From: Patellaria atrata CBS 101060
Lineage: Eukaryota; Ascomycota; Dothideomycetes; Patellariales; Patellariaceae
Assembly: GCA_010093705.1 (NCBI GenBank)
Contig: MU006105.1
Coordinates: 225,960 to 289,959, forward strand
DNA: 64,000 bases
Reading direction: 5' to 3'
Part shown: positions 1 through 10,465 of the stretch, piece after piece
Position numbering within the stretch: the stretch's first letter is position 1
Layout: every line of letters starts with the position of its first letter
Made by a program: the position numbers and the translations under genes
The notes under the pieces: model-generated
Databases searched by the model: none
The model's input: only the letters and a program-made list of their open reading frames with translations
What the model was told of the DNA's origin: nothing

Positions 1-3000
1 TCCAATCCGAGAAAGGAGAAAGCCAGAAAACGAGATTTGAGTCATATTCAGCAAGCTCTCAAAATCATCAATTTCATCCAGTTCACCCCCCTTCTCACGA
101 ACACGTCGACTAGTTCCATGAGGAATCGAACTCTACTACGTAATATCTTGTGAGAGAAATTTCGCGCAACCGCCGGGTACTTAGCAGTGTCAGCAGATCC
201 AGAGATTGGAAACGTCGGCATCGTTCGACTGAGGAGAAGAGCCATACTACATTATGCGACTCTCTCAAAATGGAATTTGATGAAGTTCAGACCAGTCTCC
301 CGTCACCGGCGGAGAAATTCGTGAACGCGATCTGGACGCTTGTGGAAGTACAACAATACTGTGACTTGATGTAACCAAGATTCTGGTCTCATGCCCATTA
401 CTCAAATGAGGGAAATAGCAATGCTATATCGTGTTTCTCCCAAGAAAAGGGCATCCGAGTCCGTATAGAAGTCTCTGATCAATGGGGGACAAGAATTGTC
501 TCATTCCCGTGGGGTTTGTGTAAGTACAATAATGGAATCCAGAATTCGTTGCTCAACCAATTGTGATTGATCAAACCCCCGGAAGACGACAGGAAAACAT
601 TTGAAGGAAACATTTCCCTCCAATGGATTTTAACCATTCTTTGTTCGGAAGTATACCACGGGATGGGTGCCAGGATATATCTGCTCGCCAATGCTTCTAG
701 GAAAATGTGACCATATCCATGTAGTCATATCCACACCGGGGACGAAGAATTGAATAATTTATTCCCAATTTTATGTTGACATTATGTCTCTGCTAACGAG
801 CATGGGTAGAACTGTGATAATTTATGTGGATAACAACATGAAGTCGAGAATGATACGGCCGTTGTTAAAGATCATCCAACGGAGAACAATGTTAGTGCAT
901 ATCTTACATGCAGTTCCCCGTCTCCATCGATATATACCAGAGCGTGGGCGCCGGAATAGTCTCTTGACAATTTGGAGTAATAAAGAATAGGGAGTGGCAA
1001 TGTGAGAGTGGGAAGGACACGATCACGTTCCCAATCCTCTCTTCCGAATATAAATTTTGGCTCGTATATTGAGACACTGCCCACGGGGAATGGGTGATTG
1101 ACTCTCACTTTTCCAATTGTTCTTGTCAAATTTCATAATTTCTAAGATTATTCACCCCCTTTAGCTATCGAAATTGGTTGCGAAAGATCCGGCCAATAGC
1201 TTGTCCCATAAGAAACCGCAGGAGAGGGGAGTAAAGAATTCAACGTCCCATGAAGCACAGAAGAAGAAGGCCGGGAATGGTCATTATATCTTTCATATCA
1301 AATGCCTGAAAACACATCCTACTAGAAAGACCTTGCTCATTATGCGGGAGATAAGCCTGGACCATGCTGTAGTGACAAAACCCAGCAACGAATTCTGTTG
1401 TGATAGGATCTTAGTTATTGCTGGGCGATCGCAGATGATAACGTGTTGATAGGTTCACTATCTTCCTCCAGTTCTATCGGGGCTAGGAGGAAACCCCGAG
1501 TAGGTGCCCACATATCCAGCTACTAAAATCTAGCTCTGATTTCCATTTGTGTCTGAATTATGGTCGTGCCCGGTACCCAAAATCAAACCCGAGATGATCT
1601 CGCGATTCTTAGGACCTTATTTGACGCAATGGACTTTCGGGAAATGAGACATGGGTTTCCAGCGGGCTTGTCCCAAATCATGTTATTTTGTACTTCGGCA
1701 ATAGTAACACCCTGGCTGCAGAATGGACGCGTTGTGTGCGCTACAATATAGTGTGAGGCAATTCAGGGTCTGGAAATCCATATGAATACAAAGGAAAGGT
1801 GCAGAGACGCAATGGTAACTAGATGACATAACTTTTCTCGATGGCTGGAGGAGAATTGCTTGCGAGAATTTCAGAATCTCCACAATGTGGCGGAGCGAAC
1901 AAAATGGTCATAGGTCGTTGAGTCGTGGGATCAATCATCGACAATGTTTCGATATTAACGCAAAAATGATGTATTTTGATTATGTGGTAATGTCGCGAGC
2001 CTAGAAGGGAGAGAGAAGTATAGCGATACTGCTGCGGAGTCTCTTAACATCCCTACCACAACGAAGTTGGTCTGGAGAACGTAGTTTGACTTTTGTGAGC
2101 TCAAATGCTCGTGAGCAGCATTAAAAACCGTCGGTCATCGGCAGAATAGATACGGCAATTATTCGACTAGCAAGACGAAATAATGTGAAGCAGGCACGGC
2201 TCTCCGAGAAGATCATAACTGGATCAGCATTGGCACAGACGGCAAGAGGACCTTGCATAGCATAATCGATAATGCTTTGCTACTGGCGAAGATAATAGTC
2301 CAGGAGAAAGCCAGCAATGAAAAGGAAGGTCGGAAAACTCGACCAATGGTTGGTGATGAATGGTCAGCACCGAATGGTTTCAACTTCGTTGCGGATCTAA
2401 CAATCCTAGATTCTACTTCTAGGGAAAGCATAGTCCGGTGAATCGAAAGAACGTATCAAAATGTTTATCAATGTAAGCCTGGGAATTGTGATAAGGAGAG
2501 CCAGCCGAACTGTCTGAATATCTCCTCCCAGAAAGGTAATTAAGAATCGAAGAGCGCTGAATTTGATAGGACACATCACTTTAGCCGCGCGCCCAGCATT
2601 GCAAAAGGTTCCTCTGTTTCCGTGGTAGAGAATGTTTCGGTGTGGATATTACGGGCCAGGAGGAAAGAAAACGGTATCGAAATAGCTGATTTGCCCGCCT
2701 AAGAATAAATGGACCTCTCCGTCTCTCCAAAACGCCGTGCTAAGCTTTCGGGGAACAAGATCGAAAATGATGACGAGCTATGTATGAGTGTGCGACCGAA
2801 TCAATCCTCGGAAAGGGTGATGAACCTTGTGACTTTCTCGTTCCAAATTTTGAAAAAGATTGGTCCGGATAGTGGTATAAAAGCTCTCGCAGGGAAAAAA
2901 AATCGAAAATGACCGCTAGGGATATCGCGACCTCAATTAGCGTTGCGGCTGTTCATGATTTCTTGCCCCATACTAAGGTCTGCAAGAATAAGTAGAACTG

Positions 3001-4320
3001 TAATCGGATTCCAAAAGGACGCAACACCAAAATGAAAGGTCTTCGATGACACAAAGAGGGATAAGGTACTGTTGTCACAAAGAATAGCATATAAGCTCTA
3101 CCCCGTCGTACCCTTCCCGACTAAAGGTGGGTAGAGACATTCTCGTTCCTTTCCTAAATTCGAGAGTGGACAAAGAAGAAGCAATGGCGGGAATCCTGCG
3201 TAATCAAGTTCTATCAGTCCTCTCTAAGAGTCGAAGATGGAGGCGAAGGAAGGAAATCGATTTGCTTCAACCGCGCAGGGTGGAGGACGAAGGCCATGCT
3301 ATCCGGTCATCGTCTTGACTAACAATCGCGTCTAGTTTCAGCTTAAGGTCTGAAGCGAGAAAATAGACGAGGTAAGGTAAACGAAGTTTAGATCATGAAG
3401 AAGAAAAGGAGAAGAGAAAGAGTATATACGGATTGTGATATGCTATGGGTCATCCAAAGGAAATGAGAACATGGCGTTCTCAGAAGATCTTGATAGACTA
3501 CAAGAAGAGGAATAAGAGTCGCTCCATACCTGGCAGTCCTATATTTTCTATGGCTAAAGGAGGGGACGAAAATACTACTCCACACGTGGTGGAACTATAA
3601 TAAGGTAGTCCCAAGAGATCATGCTCGGCAAGGGAAGATACTGGACTGACGTAACTTGTTGAATGTCTAGCAGTGCGGTCTTGCTAAATGTTTGTACTTG
3701 TGTCGGGGTTAATAAAAAAAGTATCTTCCGCGAACTGAGGGATTCGGAATCTTACTACCAAGGGCCTTGCCACTGAGAAGTCCCAGGAACAAGTCCAATG
3801 AAGCAATCCGGTCAGCTCATATGGATTGACAAGTAGACGAGCTACAAGCGAGATTCATCTCTGCTTTAGCATAACTATCTTGTCAAAACGACTACCAATC
3901 ATACTGGTGCAGTGGTTCCTTCTAAGACCAAGCTCTTTCTGATGATAAGAAAAAAAAAAAATTCAGAATTGGAGCGACAAAGAAGGAATATATATACCAG
4001 TGCCGAGCCACCCTTCTGCACTGCCAGCATACTACAATTTATTAGTCAATCCTTTTCTAGTACCGGACGTAGGCGAAGTCATAATTTAGTAGTGTTTCAC
4101 ACCGCTCCTTTTGAAAAGACGTAGGGAAACATGTGGAGTGGTTAACAAATCTTTATTGTCCCTATACTCGTGTATCATCCTAAGGATTAGTTTTACGCCG
4201 GATCGAAACACCTTCGGTATCCTAACGCCACGTCCCATTTTGTATTCCCACGAAGGAATCTATACAGTGTAAAATGAATGAATATACCAACCAATATCAA
4301 GATCTCCAGGAGATCGATGG
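1..4320. other. Unassigned left end, no gene recognised
   Basis: Only short open frames (under about 95 codons) occur on both strands, and none resembles a family I know. I also looked for spliced short exons like those of the V-ATPase gene further right and found no convincing chain. A run of about a dozen A residues lies near 3950. The stretch lies downstream of the cystathionine beta-lyase stop codon, so its right edge includes that gene's 3' UTR. It may be a long intergenic region, decayed sequence, or hold a lineage-specific gene. Confidence 0.5.
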
Positions 4321-5869
4321 TTATGAGGGCGGTGATGCTCCTGATGAGCTTTCTCCAACCTCCTGACCGTTTCCTAAAGCGTGGAAACCGTCAAGAGTCA
4401 CATTAACTGCACCTGCTTGCACCAACTGCATGATTTATCAGCAATTCATCATAACACCCAAGCAAAAGGCCTACTTACCGCTCTACTGAGATCATCTATC
4501 AAATCATCTGCGTCTTCAATACCTACACATAGTCTAATGATGTCTTCTGGCATGGCTCTTTCCGCTCTTGTCTTTGCGTCTATGCTTGCATGACTCATAC
4601 GGCAAGGCATGCTGATCAAACTGTTGACACAGCCAAAGCTGACGCTGATGGCCCATAGTCGAGCACTCTCAACGATACGTTCGCTGACGTTGACATCTCC
4701 AGTTTCAAAGGACAGTACAGCGCCTGCACCTCGCGCCATGCTCCAATGAAGGTCATATTGCGGGTGCGACTTCAATCCCGGGTAACGGACTTTGAAACCA
4801 TGGGACTCAAGGAATTCGGCGATACGCTGAGCATTACCCTGCTGTTTTTCCATACGAACACCTAAAGTCTTGATTCCCCTTAGCAGAAGCCAGCTATCAA
4901 AGGGTGAAAGGCCGCATCCAGAAGCATTTATGGTAAAGTATAATTTGTCTCCTAGAACCTGATCATTGACAGCGATGACGCCTGCCATGAGATCGTGATG
5001 TCCAGATAGATACTTAGTTCCCGACTCATACACAATATCTGCGCCCAAATCTAACGGATTTAATAGCATAGGCGAGAGCATGGTATTATCAACAGCGACT
5101 ATAGCACCGGGATTTGCCGAATGCGCAGCCGTCGCGATCGAGGGGATGTCCACGATTTTGATTAGGGGATTCGTAGGTGTCTCCAACAGAACCATGGTAG
5201 TTCTTGAATTCATCGCTGCTGTTACTGATTCTGGTTTGGTTGTGTCGACATGGTGTACCACGATACCGCCGTGTGTAGAAAGATACTTCAGTAGGCGGTT
5301 GGTCCCTCCATACAGATCATCACCAGTGATGACTTCGTCACCCGGTCGGAGCATTCTGGTTATAACATCTAGGGCACCCATACCAGAGGATACCACCAAG
5401 GCTCGATTTGCACGCATAATCTTCGCGAGGTGTCGTTCGAGGTGGGATCGAGTAGGGTTTCCGGACCGTGTGTAGTCATATTCCCCTTGGCCACCAGATG
5501 CGGAAGTTTGTTTGAATGTAGCTGACTACCAGACAAGTTAGTAATAGGATCAAGCTCGTTCCTCCGCTTGTGATGGTATCGCTGTCGCTCATTCCAGGTC
5601 CCCTGTCCGGCCGGCACCTGGATATGAGGTTCTTGGAACTGCTTCAATTGGAGTCATACCTGATATATTGGTACACTGGAAGCGTTGTATTGATCACTAC
5701 CTTCCGTATAGACCAATTCCGTGGCCAAAGCATATTTTCTACCATTGCGGGGTGTCGAAGGTGCTGGTGAGGGAGGTAAATCGTGACCGTCAATGTCTAC
5801 GGTCTGAAAGTTCTTGCTTAGAGCAGCCACTTTATCCTTGATACCTGAAGGATTCTGAGAGTTCGACAT
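4321..5869 (-). CDS. metG: Cystathionine beta-lyase (PLP-dependent trans-sulfuration enzyme)
   Basis: The product should cleave cystathionine to homocysteine, pyruvate and ammonia in methionine synthesis (metG of Aspergillus, STR3 of yeast). Three exons: 5869-5660, 5525-4479 and 4425-4321, giving 453 aa, the usual length. Splicing joins PIYQ to SATFKQTS, the conserved start of Cys/Met-metabolism PLP enzymes. The PLP lysine lies in SGTKYLSGHHDLMAG (about Lys241), with YDYTRSGNPTR and VSSGMGALDV upstream. Both introns are phase 0, and the last exon encodes the conserved LVQAGAV helix and a short tail. Cystathionine gamma-lyase and gamma-synthase share the fold; the sequence fits fungal beta-lyase best. 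It lies in the same direction as the V-ATPase subunit F gene, 704 bases downstream of that stop. Confidence 0.94.
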
Positions 5870-6573
5870 TATTGCGATGTAAGGATTGAATAAGGACAGA
5901 AAGGAAGTGTTGGAGAAGGACGATGGGTACTATTAGAATCAGACCTAGCAGAGGCCTTTACAATTGGCCTGCAATTCAAGGATTCGGCAGAGGGAGGTCT
6001 GATAAGCAATTGTCGGAGGTTTTATAGAGATTGTAAAATTGTGTGTGTGAGTTGTTGCAAAGTAACGGCAAGGTACAGTAATAGGATGTAGTGTTTTTCG
6101 CCATTGTTCTCGATTCTTGTTCGTCCGCACGATTTACTCACAACTGACAACGCGGGGAGAGCCAAAGAGTCAAAGCGAACAAGAGCCGATGGCGTCAGAG
6201 AATCCTTGTCTAGTCTTGACTCGACTTCGGTATTCGATAGGCTTAGAATGTTTTTGAAATATATCACCATACTATAACCACAATCACTGCTATCACTGCA
6301 TAAGTACACTACTATCGCCCTTGAACCTTGATATTGCTATACAAAAGCATCTACCATTGAATGGAGATCCTGTTTGGACCATCAAAGATATGGGAATGGC
6401 CCTAGCTTCCTAAATACAGAACCAGATATCTTTGTGTAGATATTGGTCTTGCTTTCGCAGGAAGAATCCTGCGTGTTGTACATACACGTCGTTATACTTC
6501 TCCCGATATTTCATGTTAACTTTGTCCTTATCCTCTCCCCTCACACTACATTCCCTTACAGAGCTTTTATCCT
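5870..6573. promoter_or_regulatory. Upstream region of cystathionine beta-lyase
   Basis: These 704 bases lie between the V-ATPase F stop and the lyase start, both on the minus strand. They should hold the 3' end of one gene and the promoter of the other. Short minus-strand frames at 5945-6309 have no family resemblance and read as untranslated sequence. I saw no clean binding site for a sulfur regulator. Confidence 0.5.
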
Positions 6574-7216
6574 TTACTCTCCGAAGAGCCTCCGAACCCT
6601 TTTCAATACACTATCTTTTTCTGGGTCATAAGGATGGTCTTTCGATGGGATTTCTAGTAATGAGGGAAATGCCGCAGTGTAGGCGTCTACTCGATGTCGT
6701 ATTCTCTCGGCGATCTGTGCAATTGTACCGTTAGATCTGACTTGCATTGTGATGCCCTAACATTTATGGTTCGAGAATATCACCCGACATATGCTGGCAC
6801 TCGGACATATCGAGTTGATCCATGTATCCAAAAGGGGAATCGGAGCTATGGGTGATGACGTACATGCTGGTTTATGAGAAGAATAGCAATATCTTTCCTC
6901 TCGGATGTAAACCGATCGAAAGCTGCTTCAATAGCGGAGTTCTCCGTCTTCGAATCTACTACGAGGAAATTCTTCTGGGAGTCCGGAGGTGGTGTTACAT
7001 GCTAAAACCAAAGGTAGTCAGGCATATCGAGCTTTGATAGAGAGTGTTTGACTTCAAGCAAGCGAGAACGTACACCGACACCTGCTAAGAGGAGGCCTGT
7101 AACAGAGTCCTATAGACAATTAGTCGATGTAAACTCAATCTTCAAGTAGTGAGCACCTCATCTCCAATGACTGCTATAAACTCCCTATCTTTGTACTGTG
7201 AAGCTGGTGCGGCCAT
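6574..7216 (-). CDS. VMA7: V-type proton ATPase subunit F
   Basis: This is a subunit of the peripheral V1 sector, in the central rotor stalk that couples ATP hydrolysis to proton pumping at vacuole and endosome membranes. Four exons: 7216-7157, 7109-7074, 7001-6864 and 6714-6574, all junctions in phase 0, giving 124 aa, the normal family length. The reading is continuous with the family: [20 protein letters not shown], then [12 protein letters not shown], then [20 protein letters not shown] up to ILLINQH, then [20 protein letters not shown], ending RRVRRLFGE-like (KRVRRLFGE). The exons are 36-141 bases, so no long open frame marks the gene. The first donor (GTGCTC) is weak; the other two are GTACGT. 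The gene is divergent from nuclear rim protein 1. Confidence 0.94.
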
Positions 7217-7621
7217 GCCTGGAGCTGGCTCAGCGCGCCAAGGATGAACTCGGAACCTGACTGGGGGCTCGCAAGAGGAAAAGACCAGAAGATAGGTGAG
7301 TGAACTTTCAAACTACGAGATCTCCCTGGGTAATACGAATTGACGATATGGGAATAAATGCTTCAAACATGTCATGTTGGAGCTATCACGGATGGGAGCA
7401 AGGGGAGCTACTACCGGTTGATCTTCGGCGCAAGCTTCAACCATCGTCAAGCGTCAACGGCTGCTAACAAACAATAAACAAAGCGCATCCAGCAGTCTTT
7501 TGAATAATTGGAGTTTGATTATTCAACGACCAGGTCGGTCGCGATCAAATACTGATGGGCCATTTCATAACTTGCTGCTTCTACTAATATAACTCACAGC
7601 GTCCTCCTAAATTCCACCACT
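7217..7621. promoter_or_regulatory. Divergent promoter, V-ATPase F / nuclear rim protein 1
   Basis: These 405 bases separate the start codons of two divergent genes, so both promoters must lie here. I see no distinct motif beyond AT-rich stretches and a CACC before the plus-strand start. Confidence 0.5.
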
Positions 7622-9058
7622 ATGCCCCGCCTCGTACGCAAAGCTCCCTTGTCGGAGCGCATCAGAGCTTACTTGGACCCGGCGGACTTCCTTATCAGGT
7701 TATCAGAAGAATTAAATAGTACGGAATGGGAAGACTCCTTGAAAGTATGGGCAAAACCAGCAGCTTTGGGCCTCAACATACTGTTCATGATTGCGAGATC
7801 GAATAGCCGTACATCACTTCCAGAAGATGATCTCTTCGTGGATTTTGCCGCAAGAGGGTCAGGATGGCTGGCATGGTATGTAAGTATATACCTAGTACAC
7901 CTATATTATCATAAATCCTAATACTTTCAGTGTTCCTTCACTGTCTGGCTCCTAGCCATCCTCTCATTCACCAATGCGTTCTACACATTCAGCCGAACAC
8001 GCCCCTACAGACTGTTTGAAAAACCTATTGAAGAGCCTCTCTCCACGCCCTCCGCCCGACGTGTAAAAGTCGGCTCTTCACCCGCCGTTCCTTCTCCCTT
8101 GCGCTTCTTATCCAACATCCTCTCTTCCGAAAGCGCTGAATCACGCCGTCACCCAGACGCAACAACCGACGTTTGGGAAATCGGTATTTGGGACCCAACT
8201 CCCCTTTGCCTGCAATGGTTTTGCCTTTTCAGCCCGGGCCATATCCTCATATACCTCCTCTTTCTCCCCAACGCACCCTTAGACCCCTACCCGTCGCTCA
8301 CAGTCGTAAAAACCATTCTCCTAACCTCACTGCTCTCAGTCCAACTCTCCCTGCTGCAATCTTCACACGCCCGCCAGATAACCGACAACGCTATTATATC
8401 AAATCAGGTTATGAACGAATATAACACCAAATTCGTGCATCCGTCCTTGAATAAACCGGTGCGGGATGTAGGGATCCAGACACCGGTCAAAAACTCCCCT
8501 ATCTGCACGACGGAGGTAGATACATATACCCCTACTACAATAATCAATCGCGGCTTTCACACGAATCCCAATCCCTCGTACGCAGGCTGGGTGGATCGTG
8601 ATGCAGGACCCTCTAATCTGTCGAATCGGCTCCGCGCTTCGGGGACACCGGCGCTGAGGGCCTCCCCCAGTGCTTATACCATATCGGCCAATCTTTCCCA
8701 CACAAACACGAATAATAACCCGCCATCATCCCCGGAGCGTCCGGCAGATTTCTCCTCGCCGATCCGCGCACCAGCCGTCCAGCGACATCAACCGCGGGTA
8801 TCAAACCCATATACCAGCACCGGTACCGGGATGAGGGATGGTGGGAGTTTAGGCGTATATACTCATGCGAATAGTCCATTAAGGAAAGCGGCAAGCACGC
8901 ACTTTGTTGCACCGCGGAGGGAGAGGGATGAGGAAAGGGGTAGACGGAGAGACGGGAGCCCGTTGAAGCGGGTCAGTACGCCAGGAGAGGTGGAAAGAAG
9001 GCTGAGGGAGCTGAGGGGGGAGGGAGACGGGAGGAGAAGAGAGAGTGGGAGATTTTAG
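7622..9058 (+). CDS. NUR1: Nuclear rim protein 1 (DUF2418 family)
   Basis: The family is Nur1 of yeast and Mug154 of fission yeast, inner nuclear membrane proteins that help tether silent chromatin such as rDNA to the nuclear envelope. Two exons, 7622-7879 and 7931-9058, join in phase 0 as WY-CSFTVW to give 461 aa. The start MPRLVRKAPLSERI is typical. Hydrophobic segments lie near residues 87-107, 178-198 and 210-228. The middle holds HPDATTDVWEIGIWDPTPL, the most conserved part of the family. The C-terminal 200 residues are polar, low-complexity and rich in Pro, Ser and Arg, as expected for a disordered nucleoplasmic tail. It is convergent with EMC4, 284 bases away. The function is inferred from yeast relatives. 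Confidence 0.85.
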
Positions 9059-9342
9059 GCTAGAGAGCGGTTGGTGGAGGATGGTTGATTTTATGTTTGT
9101 ATTATCCTCCACTCTAGAGTCCTCGTCAGGGAGAGACGGGCAACTTTCATATGTTCGAAATCGAACAATATTGATCACAACAACACATATCCATATAGTT
9201 GGAATACACGGATTCTGCGTCGACCCTGACACCTCATATTGGATAAACTTGCTCAGAAGAACTTCCCGTGCAACTAGGGTTCCGGCAAAGCACGGTACCT
9301 GTCATCCCCCATAAACGTACCTTCCTTTCAAGAGGCCTGTAA

Positions 9343-10007
9343 CTATAACCCCCTCCTCTCTGCGACCAGGTCCCACTCTCTCCCTCCCTCCCACGCCAAC
9401 CAATCACTCCTCGTCGTCGGCAACAACCCCATCTTATTAACCTTATATATCCCCAACGCCAACGCCAGTAGATTCGTCGCAACGTACGCGGCTTTTATGA
9501 GCAGGAACTGGGACGAGGTGCGGGGCGTGACGAAGCGGGCAAAGGTGCTGTTTAGGGAGAAGATGGAGACCAAGGGTGTTTTGAAGAGCATGTATAGTAG
9601 GGTTATGGAGAAGATTTGGAGGGTGTTGGGGGTCATGTAGATCCCTATACACATTGCAGCGGTTAGTGATTGTTCGTGATGGACAAAGGTTGGGGGCAGA
9701 CGGGTATAGGACCAGAGTTGGTGGTGAGAGGCTGAGGCGTTGACGACGAACCTATAGCATTCATGGGTAATTGCTTCATTGGCGCGAATGCAACTTCCCA
9801 CGCCTTCTTGATCTTTAGCTGGTCCGTATCTTCTTGTGAGGGAGGTTTTCTGGCGTTTTTATCTTTGGCACCGCTGCCCTTTTTTGTGTTTGAGGGAGCT
9901 GTGTAGCCCGGTGGGTCGGGGATGGAGGTGTTCTTGGGTCGGGTTGGGGGAGGAGTTGTGAGGTCGGATATCCATGATGGAGGAGGGGTGGGTGCAAGAG
10001 TAGACAT
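9343..10007 (-). CDS. EMC4: ER membrane protein complex subunit 4
   Basis: EMC4 is a core subunit of the ER membrane complex, which inserts tail-anchored and multipass proteins into the ER membrane. Two exons, 10007-9752 and 9644-9343, join within a glycine codon to give 185 aa, the usual size. The join restores LPMNAIG-IYMTPNTLQIFSI, the family's most conserved block. The C-terminal half holds hydrophobic segments (ITLLYMLFKTPLVSIF and AYVATNLLALALGIYKV) and the signature NKMGLLPTTRSDWLAWE. The N-terminus is Pro-rich and cytosolic. The donor is GTTCGT, a variant also seen in the SSC1 gene here. Other open frames over this locus are shadows. Confidence 0.92.
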
Positions 10008-10465
10008 TGTGAGCGAAGGTGTAGAGATCTAGGATGGATGGAGTGTGGTGATCCGCGTAGATGAAGACAAAGTTGGTGGTTGACGGATTTGACGTCTGTA
10101 TCAAGCTTCCGTTGCGGGAGTGCACGAGCCCCATGCCCGCTCCGCTCATGCCCTGCGCCTGGGGAAAGCAGGAAGCGCGCGGAGTAGGGCCCCCTGCAGG
10201 CATAGAGCAACCACCTTCAACTTTCTAAGAAGAATTCTGACCTCAATTCTTAAACACACTTCTCCTTCTCCTTGTCATATCAAACTTTCACCCCCAAGTT
10301 CTTCTGCGTTACCATGCTTTTTCCGCCCTCCGAACCCTAAACAGCACCCCAAGATTCCCGAATACCCGGCCCCCCAGATCACGAACCCGCATTGGACGAA
10401 GCTGGTGGGCATGCAGCTCTTGTAGATAGACGCCAATCTGGGCACGCGGGCACGAGATCACGACC
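10008..10465. promoter_or_regulatory. Divergent promoter, EMC4 / AP-1 beta
   Basis: These 458 bases separate two divergent start codons and must hold both promoters. Overlapping short frames are present on both strands but none matches a family. No distinct motif was recognised. Confidence 0.5.

Noticed and set aside
9663-10210. Several overlapping minus-strand frames over EMC4 exon 1
   Set aside because: Only the frame starting at 10007 splices into the conserved EMC4 core; the others are shadows.
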